Positions 1 through 5,079 of a stretch of DNA of 5,079 nucleotides are shown here, piece after piece (within the stretch, counting starts at the first letter, position 1; the number at the start of each line of letters is the position of its first letter). The stretch lies in NCBI GenBank assembly GCA_016180705.1, contig JACPAU010000075.1:1-5079 (forward strand), written 5' to 3'. The stretch is from Candidatus Methylomirabilota bacterium. GTDB taxonomy: Bacteria > Methylomirabilota > Methylomirabilia > Methylomirabilales > JACPAU01. A program made the translations under genes and the position numbers. The notes under the pieces are model-generated. The model did not search any database and had not been told where the DNA came from. It saw only the letters and a list, made by a program, of their open reading frames with translations.

Positions 1-114
1 TTCTTCCACGGGTTTCTCGGCGCCCCGTTCTTCTACCCGTACGGGCCCTCTTATCCCTACTCCTACGCCCCGCCACCGTACGCCTGGCCGCCGGGCCGGG
101 ACGACGACGGGCCT
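1..114 (+). other. Tyr/Pro-rich coding remnant on the + strand, 5' end outside window
   Basis: Read from base 1 in frame 1, this stretch encodes a low-complexity tract rich in Phe, Tyr, Pro and Gly (FFHGFLGAPFFYPYG, then more Y/P repeats and PPYAWPPGRDDDG). Such tracts are typical of small bacterial envelope proteins, and neither of the other + frames nor any leftward frame gives a similarly biased peptide. The frame stays open to a TGA at 496-498, but from about 115 on it is antisense to the N-terminal half of the predicted lipoprotein and loses its protein-like look. It is therefore either the end of a rightward gene whose stop was lost, or a piece of the lipoprotein family's own C-terminal half in inverted orientation. 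I do not recognise a function. Confidence 0.3.
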
Positions 115-456
115 CGGCAGTGCCGCCGACCCGTAGAGGATCGTCACGACCTCCAGCGGGCTCAGCGCCCGGTACTCCCGCATCCCGCCGTCCAGGAGCA
201 GGAAGTCCTCGAACCGGACGGGGGCCGGCGCCTCCCCCTCGTTCGCGACGATGAGGGAAAGCGGCGTCACCGCGCGGGGGAGGTCCTGGGGATAGCCCGG
301 CCAGGCGGCAGGCAGCGCCGTGAGGGCGAGACCGGCGGCGCGGACGACGGTCCCCTCCGGCGGGACCTGACCGCCCGGGGCCAGGGGGACGAGGTACGGT
401 GTGGTGCAGGCGGCGAGGCCCGCCGCAAGCAGGCAGGCGGGGGACACGCGCGACAT
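1..456 (-). CDS. Small predicted lipoprotein of unknown function, 3' part uncertain
   Basis: The frame runs leftward from ATG at 456 and is open to the window edge (152 codons). An in-frame TAG lies just upstream (466-468), so ATG 456 is the first possible start. No Shine-Dalgarno is visible. The N-terminus is a short signal peptide with a good lipobox, L14-A15-A16-C17, predicting lipid anchoring in the cell envelope. Residues 63-104 look like a beta-rich extracellular module (PLSLIVANEGEAPAPVRFED, then a LLLDGG..EYRALSPLEV segment), the pattern seen in small lipoproteins that handle surface or accessory roles; no catalytic motif is visible. After about residue 114 (base 115) the peptide turns into Arg/Gly/Val-rich sequence that looks like the antisense of the Tyr/Pro-rich + strand tract. 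The credible part is therefore about 115-456, and the true C-terminus is probably missing. It is divergent from the solute-binding protein gene. Confidence 0.55.
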   Translation of the reverse strand, partial: MSRVSPACLLAAGLAACTTPYLVPLAPGGQVPPEGTVVRAAGLALTALPAAWPGYPQDLPRAVTPLSLIVANEGEAPAPVRFEDFLLLDGGMREYRALSPLEVVTILYGSAALPRPVVVPARRPGVRWRGVGVGIRGPVRVEERGAEKPVEE

Positions 457-469
457 ACAGGCAGTCTAG

Positions 470-487
470 CATGCCCGGACGGGCATG
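470..487. promoter_or_regulatory. Perfect 8+8 bp palindrome, candidate operator or upstream activator site
   Basis: CATGCCCG and CGGGCATG form perfect inverted arms around a 2-bp GA spacer. The site lies 14 bp upstream of the leftward lipoprotein start, and its centre is about 160 bp upstream of the predicted sigma-54 transcription start. That is a usual distance for an enhancer-binding-protein site, and the symmetry suits a dimeric regulator. No U-rich run follows on either strand, so a terminator is unlikely. It could also form a hairpin in the lipoprotein mRNA leader. The regulator is unknown and only one copy was seen. Confidence 0.4.
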
Positions 488-610
488 TCTGCCCCTGATC
501 GCTTGCCACAGAGGCAGCGGTTCCTCCCTCGGCCGCCCCGCCGGAGCCGCCCGGTGCTCCGCCAGGACAGCCCACCTCGCCGGGGGGCCGAAGATCTCCC
601 GCATACCTGA

Positions 611-627
611 TTGGCACGGGCCTTGCT
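611..627 (+). promoter_or_regulatory. Sigma-54 (RpoN) -24/-12 promoter
   Basis: TTGGCACGGGCCTTGCT matches the sigma-54 consensus YTGGCACG-N4-TTGCW at every specified position. The -24 GG is at 613-614 and the -12 GC at 625-626, with the required 10 bp between them. Transcription would start near 638 and run rightward into the solute-binding protein and kinase genes. Sigma-54 promoters require an ATP-hydrolysing enhancer-binding protein, so the operon is expected to be tightly switched; the activator gene is not in the window. The match is by eye, but an exact fit at this spacing, in an intergenic region and in the right direction, is strong. Confidence 0.8.
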
Positions 628-656
628 GAGCCCAGGGGCGTCCGGGATAGGGCTGA

Positions 657-675
657 TCGATTTTTACTCGATTTT
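657..675 (+). repeat. AT-rich direct repeat TCGATTTT, two copies
   Basis: TCGATTTT occurs at 657-664 and again at 668-675, 11 bp apart, roughly one helical turn. The patch stands out as T-rich in GC-rich surroundings. It falls 20-38 nt into the predicted transcript. The TCGA cores are self-complementary and could pair with each other inside a GGCT/AGCC-closed stem. A protein-binding site on one DNA face or a weak RNA structure are both possible. Confidence 0.35.
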
Positions 676-762
676 AGCCAATGGGCCGGGCCATCCGCAC
701 TGGCAACTCTTCCTTCCTGGCCCCCATTCCTCACCCTCGGGGCAAGCGATCGAAGGACCAAA

Positions 763-780
763 GGACCGACGGTCCAGGAG
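763..780 (+). promoter_or_regulatory. Hairpin abutting the ribosome binding site of the solute-binding protein gene
   Basis: GGACCG (763-768) and CGGTCC (770-775) are perfect inverted arms around a single A, giving in RNA a short stem with a GAC loop. The Shine-Dalgarno AGGAG (776-780) begins at the next base and sits 7 nt before ATG 788, which decides this start over upstream in-frame alternatives. A second AAGGACC (753-759) repeats the left arm (761-767) with an 8-bp period, so two left arms could compete for one right arm. The stem does not cover the AGGAG itself, so any effect on translation is speculative. Confidence 0.4.
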
Positions 781-787
781 ACTCACG

Positions 788-1786
788 ATGGATTCACGAC
801 ACCTCACCCTTGCGGTCGCGCTCTTCTCAGCCCTCGGATCGGCCTGTGGCCAGGAGGCTTCGGCCCCCGCCCTCGAGCCCACGTCGGTCGTGCTGAAGTG
901 GCACCACCAGACGCAGTTCGCCGGCGTATATGTGGCGCAGTTCAAGGAGTTCTACCGCAAGCACGCCCTTGCGGTCCGGATCGATGAGGGGAGCTTCAAG
1001 GTCTCGCCCATCCAGGGGGTGGCCTCCGGGGAGAACGATTTCGGCATTACGAGCCAGACCCAGTTCTTGATCGAGCGGGCCAAGGGCCAGCCGATCGTCG
1101 CCGTCGCCGCCATCTACCAGAAGAGCCCCGTGGGCTTCTTCGCCCTGGACGGCAGTGGGATCACCCGGCCCCGGGACTTCCGGGGGAAGACGGTGGCCTA
1201 CGCGCCGACCCACGAGATCCACTTCAAGGCGCTCCTGAAGCGAGCCGGCCTCGATCTCCGCCAGATCCGCACCGCGCCCTACGGCTATGACCTGACCCCC
1301 TGGTACACGGGCCGGGTCCAGGTCTGGGCCGGCTATGTGATGAACCAGCCGGTGGACGCGCGCCTGGCCGGCCATGAGGTGAAGATCATTTTCCCGGACG
1401 ACTACGGCATCCACACCTACGACGACATCCTCTTCGTCAGCGAGCAACTCCTGCAGCAAAGGCCATCCCTCATCGAGCGCTTCCTCCGGGCGACCCTCCA
1501 GGGCTGGCGCTACGCCATCGAGCACCCGGACGAGGCGACAGAGCTCACCCTGCGCATCGAGCCGAAGCTCGTCCGGGAGAAGCAGCTCGCGATGCTCCGG
1601 GCCAGCACCCCGCTGATCCACACCGGGCAGGACCCCATCGGCTGGATGCGCCGCGAGATCTGGCAAGGGGCGCAGGGGCTCCTCCTGGAGCAGCGCCTCC
1701 TGCCGGCCCCTGTGGATCTGGGCAAGGCCTACACCCTGCAATTTCTGCAGGCAATCTACCGGGAGACCGCCGCCGGCTCCAGCTGA
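788..1786 (+). CDS. NMT1/THI5-like (ThiY-type) periplasmic solute-binding protein
   Basis: This 332-residue protein has the usual length for an ABC-type substrate-binding protein of the NMT1/THI5 family, whose members bind thiamine-pyrimidine precursors (ThiY), taurine/sulfonates or aromatic acids. Residues 1-20 are a signal peptide ending in LGSAC; C20 may be lipidated, although Gly at the -3 position is atypical. The family hallmark follows: V34-V35-L36-K37-W38 and then QTQFAGVYVA (41-50). Next come GENDFGI (81-87), a region around residues 100-125 matching the family's 'vaaiyQkSP..f' segment, a second-lobe element with H142, and WYTGRVQVWAGYVMNQP (172-188), where relatives have their inter-lobe ligand contacts. 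ATG 788 is chosen for its AGGAG at 7 nt; an in-frame TTG at 611 would place the promoter inside the gene. The stop is 21 nt before the kinase start, suggesting one operon. No permease or ATPase gene is present, so it may feed a distant transporter or act as a sensory partner of the kinase. The ligand is unknown. Confidence 0.88.
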   Translation: MDSRHLTLAVALFSALGSACGQEASAPALEPTSVVLKWHHQTQFAGVYVAQFKEFYRKHALAVRIDEGSFKVSPIQGVASGENDFGITSQTQFLIERAKGQPIVAVAAIYQKSPVGFFALDGSGITRPRDFRGKTVAYAPTHEIHFKALLKRAGLDLRQIRTAPYGYDLTPWYTGRVQVWAGYVMNQPVDARLAGHEVKIIFPDDYGIHTYDDILFVSEQLLQQRPSLIERFLRATLQGWRYAIEHPDEATELTLRIEPKLVREKQLAMLRASTPLIHTGQDPIGWMRREIWQGAQGLLLEQRLLPAPVDLGKAYTLQFLQAIYRETAAGSS

Positions 1787-1807
1787 GGCCGGCCGCCAGC
1801 AGGACGC

Positions 1808-2323
1808 ATGCGCTTCGGCACGCTCCGCAGCCGCCTCCTGGCCTCTCTCATCTGCCTCTCGCTGGGCCCCCTGGCCTTCGTGGGCTTCCTGGCCTACCGC
1901 AGCGCCGAACAGAGCCTGCGGGAGAAGGCTCTCAACCACCTGAGCACCGCCGCCATCCTGAAGGCCGAGGAGATCACCGGCTGGGTGAGCGAGAAGGAGC
2001 GGGACGTCCGCCTCCTCGCCGCGCTGCCCGACATCCGCGCCACCGCCCGGCGCGTGCTCGCCGACCACCGAGCGGGCCGCCAGGCCGCGGAGCCGCGGAA
2101 GGGCCTTCGGACGACCCTCCTGCAGCTCCCCCTCAGCCACCCGGACATCGCCGAGGTCTTCCTCCTGGACGCGAGGACCGGAGGACCGGGGAGGTCGTGC
2201 TCTCAACCGATTCCGAGCAGGAGGGGAAGCTCAAGGATGACCGCCCCTACTTCCGGGAGGGCCGGGCCCATCCCTTCGTGCAGAGCGTCTACTATTCCCT
2301 GGCCCTCGGCAGGCCCACGATGA
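1808..2323 (+). CDS. N-terminal fragment of the frameshifted Cache-HAMP-GAF sensor histidine kinase
   Basis: As written this encodes 171 residues. ATG 1808 is preceded by AGGA at 1801-1804, only 3 nt away, a short spacing. Residues 10-30 form a membrane helix after a basic N-terminus (R2, R7, R9). The next residues are a helical stretch and the start of a periplasmic Cache-like sensor (LLAALPDIRATARR around 90, IAEVFLLDARTG at about 114-125). After G125 the sequence becomes meaningless Ser/Pro/Arg-rich peptide and stops at TGA 2321-2323. The cause is the 8-bp duplication at 2173-2189; with one copy removed the reading becomes LLDARTGEVVLSTD and continues into the downstream half without a stop. 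On its own the product would be a membrane stub without a signalling output. It follows the binding protein gene by 21 nt, presumably on the same transcript. Confidence 0.7.
   Translation: MRFGTLRSRLLASLICLSLGPLAFVGFLAYRSAEQSLREKALNHLSTAAILKAEEITGWVSEKERDVRLLAALPDIRATARRVLADHRAGRQAAEPRKGLRTTLLQLPLSHPDIAEVFLLDARTGGPGRSCSQPIPSRRGSSRMTAPTSGRAGPIPSCRASTIPWPSAGPR
2173..2189 (+). repeat. 8-bp tandem duplication causing a frameshift in the kinase gene
   Basis: GAGGACCG is present twice in a row (2173-2180 and 2181-2188), and the period-8 identity extends one base to 2189; the flanking bases break the pattern. Eight extra bases move the frame from that of ATG 1808 to that of the downstream kinase. 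Deleting one copy restores a continuous frame across the junction and gives a typical Cache-domain phrase (DARTGEVVLSTD). This is the signature of slipped-strand duplication, in the cell or in the sequencing or assembly. Confidence 0.85.
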
Positions 2324-5079
2324 CGATGGCGACCCCCATCCTGGATGCCTCGGGCCGCCCGATAGGGGTCCTGGTGGAACGGGTGAATCTCGGCAAACTC
2401 GACCAGGTCATGGCCGAGCGGACCGGGCTGGGGACCACCGGGGAGACCTTCCTCGGGAACCGGTTCAATTTCTTCGTCTCGGAGGTCCGGGGCCGGGATC
2501 GCCTCCCGGAGCAGGCGGCCGTCTTCACCCAGGGGGTCAAGGCAGCCCTCCGAGGGGAGAACGGGACCGCGCTCTACCCCAACCACCGGGGGATCCCGGT
2601 CGTCGGGGCCTACCGGTGGCTCCCCGGGGTGAGCTTGGCGCTGGTCGCCGAGATCGAGCAGGCGGAGGCGTTCGCGCCGGTCGTCGGCCTGCGGCGCACC
2701 CTCCTGGGCATGGGCCTCTTACTCATAGCCGCCGTCTTGCTGGTGGCCCCGCGGCTGAGCCGAGCCGTGACCCGCCCGGTGGACGCCCTGGTGGCCGGGG
2801 CCCGGGCGCTCGGGGCGGGGGACCTCGGCCATCGGATTCCCGTCGGGGGGCCCGAGGAACTGGCGTTCCTGGCGCAGGCATTCAACCGGATGGCCGAGGC
2901 GCTCGAGGAGGGCCGTGAGGAGCTGGAGCAGGCAAACGTCGGGCTGGAGGTGAAGGTGCAGGAGCGGACGGCCGAGCTGGCCGCCCTCCACTCCCTCGCG
3001 GTGGCCGTCAGCCGCTCCCTCGACCTCGGGGGGATCCTGGAGGTCGCGGCCGACGCGGTCCTGGCCGCGTTCGGGGCCGAGGGATGCGTCATCCGGGCGG
3101 TAGATCCCGGGACGGGCGACCTTGTCGCCCTTGCGGCCCGGGGGGTCAGCGGGGGGTTCCTTGCGGACCGTCTGCGCCTGCCCCGCGAGGATCCCGTCCC
3201 CGCCCTCTTGCTGCACCTCCGGGAGCCGCTGGTCATCGCGGACCTTTCCGGGGATCCCCGGGGGGCGATGCTCCGGGTGACGGAGGAAGGCTATCGGTCG
3301 CTTGCGACGGTAGCCCTACGGTCCAAGGACCGCGTGGTCGGGACGCTCAGCGTCTTTGCGCGGGCGCCGGCCCGGTTTACCGCTCGCCACGGCCGGCTTC
3401 TGGCCGCGATGGGCACCGAGCTCGCCACGGCCATGGAAAAGGCCGAGCTCTTCCAGCAGGTGCAGGCGGATGCGGAGTTCCGCAAAGCGGCTGCCGAGCT
3501 CGCCCTGACGCTCGGCTCTACGCTGAAGGTGGACGAGGTTCTCTCCCTGACCTGTTCGGAGACGGCCCGGCTCTTCCAGGTGGGCGGCAGCCACCTCTGG
3601 CAGGTGGACGAGGAGGAGGGGGAGCTGGTCGGCGCGGCCGCCCACGGCTACAAGGCCGAGGCCTTCCTGGGCCTGCGGGTGCCCGTGGCAGCACCCGACT
3701 CGGTCAGCGCGGCGGCGGCCCGGGAGGGACGGCCCCAGGTGGTTCATGATGTCCCCGCCAGCGGGATCGCTCATGCCTTCCTGGCCAAGACGTTCGACTC
3801 CGGCTCGGTCCTCGCGGTCCCCCTGCGGGTCCGGGAAAAAGTGACCGGTGTCCTCGTCCTCAATGACCTCCGCCCCTCCCGCCGGTTCAGCCCCGCCGAC
3901 GTGCATGGGGCCGAGGTCATCGCCGGCCAGGCGGCCCTCGCCATCAAGAACGCCCAGCTCTACGAGGAGGCCAACCGGAAGGCCGAGCGCCTCGCGGCCA
4001 TGGCCACCGTGGCCCGGACGCTCACCGCGTCGCTCGAGGAGCGGGCCGTCTACGAGTGCATCGTGCGGGCCGCCATGGACCTGCTCGGGGGGGACATGGC
4101 CCGCCTCTGGGTCCACGACGAGGAGCGGGGCCTCCTGCGGGTCGCGGCCGGCGCGGGTGCGCCGGACTTTCCGTTCCCGCCCCGCGACACGTTCGCCCCC
4201 GGGGAGGGGTTGGTGGGGACCGTCTTCGCCGAGCGGACGCTCCGGGTCCTGGTCGATCCCGAGCGGGAGCCGCTCTACGCCCAGCAGGCCTGGGCCGCGG
4301 CCGCGGGCGTCCGGGCCACCGCCGCCGTCCCGGTCCTCATGGGAGAGCGGGCGCTCGGGGTGCTGAGCGTGGTCTTCCGGAAGCCGCCGCACCTCGGGGT
4401 GGAGGAGCTGAACCTCCTGACCTCCTTCGCCCACCAGGCGGCCGTGGCCATGGAGAACGCCCGCCTCTTCGCGGCCAGCGAGCGGGCGGCTCGCGAGGCC
4501 CGGAGCCTCTACGCGGTCGCCCGCAGCCTCACCACCTCGCTGGAGCCGACGGAAGTCCTGGACCTCATCTCGGTGAAAACGACGGAGCTGCTCGGCACCC
4601 CGCACGCCCAGGTGGTCCTCTGGGACGAGGCCACGCAGACCCTCCGGCTCGGCGCGGCCCACGGCACCGAGGTGGCAAAGGTGGCCCGCCAGGAGTTCCG
4701 GCTCGGCGAGGGCGTCAACGGGATCGTGGCCCAGACCCGGGCGCCCCTCGTCGTGAACGACTACCAGGCCTTCCCCCACCGGGTGCCCGGGTTGACCGAG
4801 CTGGTGGCCGTGATCGGGGTCCCCCTCCTCTACCGTGACCGGCTCCTGGGCGTCCTCACGTCGCATGCCACGGAACCGGGGTGGACGTTCACCCAGGACC
4901 ATCTGGCCCTCCTCACCGCCTTCGCCGATCAGGCGGCCGTCGCCATCGAGAACGCGCGCCTCTACCGCCAGATCCTGGCCCACGCCGAGGCCCTCGAGCA
5001 ACGCGTGATCGAGCGGACCCGGCAGCTGGAGGCGGCCTCCCGCCACAAGTCGGAGTTCCTGGCCCACATGTCCCATGAG
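2320..5079 (+). CDS. Main part of Cache-HAMP-4xGAF sensor histidine kinase, 3' end outside window
   Basis: This is the second frame of the broken kinase. Homologous coding begins at about 2190, and ATG 2320 overlaps the stop of the first fragment as ATGA. Numbering follows the repaired protein (1088 codons to the edge). The rest of the periplasmic double-Cache-like domain runs to about 290 and includes TFLGNRFNFFVSE and GIPVVGAYRWLP (259-270). TM2 is at 296-314 and HAMP at about 313-366 (RPVDALV, then PEELAFLAQAFNRM). A coiled coil at 366-392 precedes four GAF domains at about 403-543, 570-715, 742-884 and 905-1046. The last three end in QAA[LV]A[IM][KE]NA[QR]L; the first has a divergent version (ELATAMEKAELF). 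A second coiled coil (about 1048-1075) leads to FLAHMSHE, the HisKA H-box, with phospho-acceptor H1087 as the penultimate residue seen. The ATPase domain and any receiver domain lie outside. The protein would be an inner-membrane kinase reading a periplasmic ligand plus cytoplasmic GAF signals. I saw no NKFDE cyclic-nucleotide motif. The frame is also open far upstream of 2190, so its true boundary must come from homology. Confidence 0.88.
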   Translation, partial: MTMATPILDASGRPIGVLVERVNLGKLDQVMAERTGLGTTGETFLGNRFNFFVSEVRGRDRLPEQAAVFTQGVKAALRGENGTALYPNHRGIPVVGAYRWLPGVSLALVAEIEQAEAFAPVVGLRRTLLGMGLLLIAAVLLVAPRLSRAVTRPVDALVAGARALGAGDLGHRIPVGGPEELAFLAQAFNRMAEALEEGREELEQANVGLEVKVQERTAELAALHSLAVAVSRSLDLGGILEVAADAVLAAFGAEGCVIRAVDPGTGDLVALAARGVSGGFLADRLRLPREDPVPALLLHLREPLVIADLSGDPRGAMLRVTEEGYRSLATVALRSKDRVVGTLSVFARAPARFTARHGRLLAAMGTELATAMEKAELFQQVQADAEFRKAAAELALTLGSTLKVDEVLSLTCSETARLFQVGGSHLWQVDEEEGELVGAAAHGYKAEAFLGLRVPVAAPDSVSAAAAREGRPQVVHDVPASGIAHAFLAKTFDSGSVLAVPLRVREKVTGVLVLNDLRPSRRFSPADVHGAEVIAGQAALAIKNAQLYEEANRKAERLAAMATVARTLTASLEERAVYECIVRAAMDLLGGDMARLWVHDEERGLLRVAAGAGAPDFPFPPRDTFAPGEGLVGTVFAERTLRVLVDPEREPLYAQQAWAAAAGVRATAAVPVLMGERALGVLSVVFRKPPHLGVEELNLLTSFAHQAAVAMENARLFAASERAAREARSLYAVARSLTTSLEPTEVLDLISVKTTELLGTPHAQVVLWDEATQTLRLGAAHGTEVAKVARQEFRLGEGVNGIVAQTRAPLVVNDYQAFPHRVPGLTELVAVIGVPLLYRDRLLGVLTSHATEPGWTFTQDHLALLTAFADQAAVAIENARLYRQILAHAEALEQRVIERTRQLEAASRHKSEFLAHMSHE

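Larger units (their letters stand above)
638..787 (+). other. Predicted ~150-nt 5' leader of the binding protein-kinase operon
   Basis: This is the stretch between the inferred sigma-54 start (about 638) and ATG 788. No credible small gene was found in it. It contains an AT-rich patch with a direct repeat (657-675), flanked by complementary GGCT (651-654) and AGCC (676-679), and a hairpin abutting the ribosome binding site (763-775). I do not recognise a known riboswitch, and in particular saw no match to the conserved TPP-aptamer core, although the downstream gene belongs to a thiamine-precursor-like family. The length depends entirely on the promoter call. Confidence 0.4.

Noticed and set aside
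542..561. CGGAGC...GCTCCG inverted repeat with 8-nt loop
   Set aside because: The arms are short and pure GC-biased sequence; such pairs are expected by chance here.
267..761. 164-codon open frame on the - strand across the intergenic region
   Set aside because: The Ser/Arg/Pro-rich peptide has no motif, it overlaps the lipoprotein in another frame, and it would bury the sigma-54 promoter.
611..787. N-terminal extension of the solute-binding protein to an in-frame TTG at 611
   Set aside because: The extra 59 residues precede a normal signal peptide, the start lies inside the sigma-54 promoter, and ATG 788 has a good AGGAG.
1772..1793. Inverted GCCGGC repeats between the binding protein and kinase genes, considered as a terminator
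   Set aside because: GCCGGC is self-complementary and common in GC-rich DNA, the loop is 10 nt and no T-run follows. With a 21-nt gap, readthrough is more likely.
827..2206. 459-codon open frame on the - strand
   Set aside because: It is antisense to the solute-binding protein and the kinase start and crosses their gap, with low-complexity composition and no domain pattern.
3316..5076. 586-codon open frame on the - strand
   Set aside because: It lies wholly antisense to the kinase, whose domains are clear. Its peptide is Gly/Arg/His/Glu-rich without recognisable motifs; long antisense frames are expected in GC-rich genes with few A/T third positions.
1..5079. CRISPR arrays, tRNA or rRNA genes, insertion sequences
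   Set aside because: No regularly spaced repeats, tRNA-like cloverleaf, rRNA segment or transposase-like frame was seen on either strand.

Overview
The window is visibly GC-rich, with G or C at most third codon positions and long spurious open frames on both strands. This fits a high-GC soil or subsurface bacterium. From recalled resemblance of the lipoprotein and kinase sequences I would guess a Rokubacteria/NC10-like (Methylomirabilota) lineage; this is inference, as there is no marker gene here.

Layout. (1) Positions 1-456 hold a small predicted lipoprotein read leftward. Its C-terminal part is doubtful: positions 1 to about 114 look much more like coding sequence on the + strand (a Tyr/Pro-rich tract), so the left edge may be an inversion or a fold-back assembly chimera. 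(2) Positions 457-787 are a divergent intergenic region without a convincing gene. It carries a perfect 8+8 bp palindrome (470-487), a textbook sigma-54 (-24/-12) promoter (611-627) pointing right, and a leader of about 150 nt with short repeats and a hairpin touching the ribosome binding site. (3) Positions 788-1786 encode a secreted or lipid-anchored NMT1/THI5 (ThiY-like) solute-binding protein. (4) After a 21-nt gap, a large sensor histidine kinase starts at 1808 and runs off the right edge. Its domains are TM, periplasmic double-Cache-like domain, TM, HAMP, coiled coil, four tandem GAF domains, coiled coil and the start of HisKA. The window stops one residue after the phospho-acceptor histidine.

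The kinase gene is broken as written. An exact 8-bp tandem duplication at 2173-2189 moves the frame; removing one copy joins the two halves into one open frame of 1088 codons up to the window edge. The truncated 5' product ends in an ATGA overlap with an in-frame ATG of the downstream part, so restart is conceivable.

Working model (inference): the binding protein and the kinase form a two-gene sensory operon under sigma-54 control. The binding protein captures a small, perhaps pyrimidine-like or aromatic, ligand in the periplasm, and either presents it to the Cache domain of the kinase or serves a transporter encoded elsewhere. No permease or ATPase gene is in the window.
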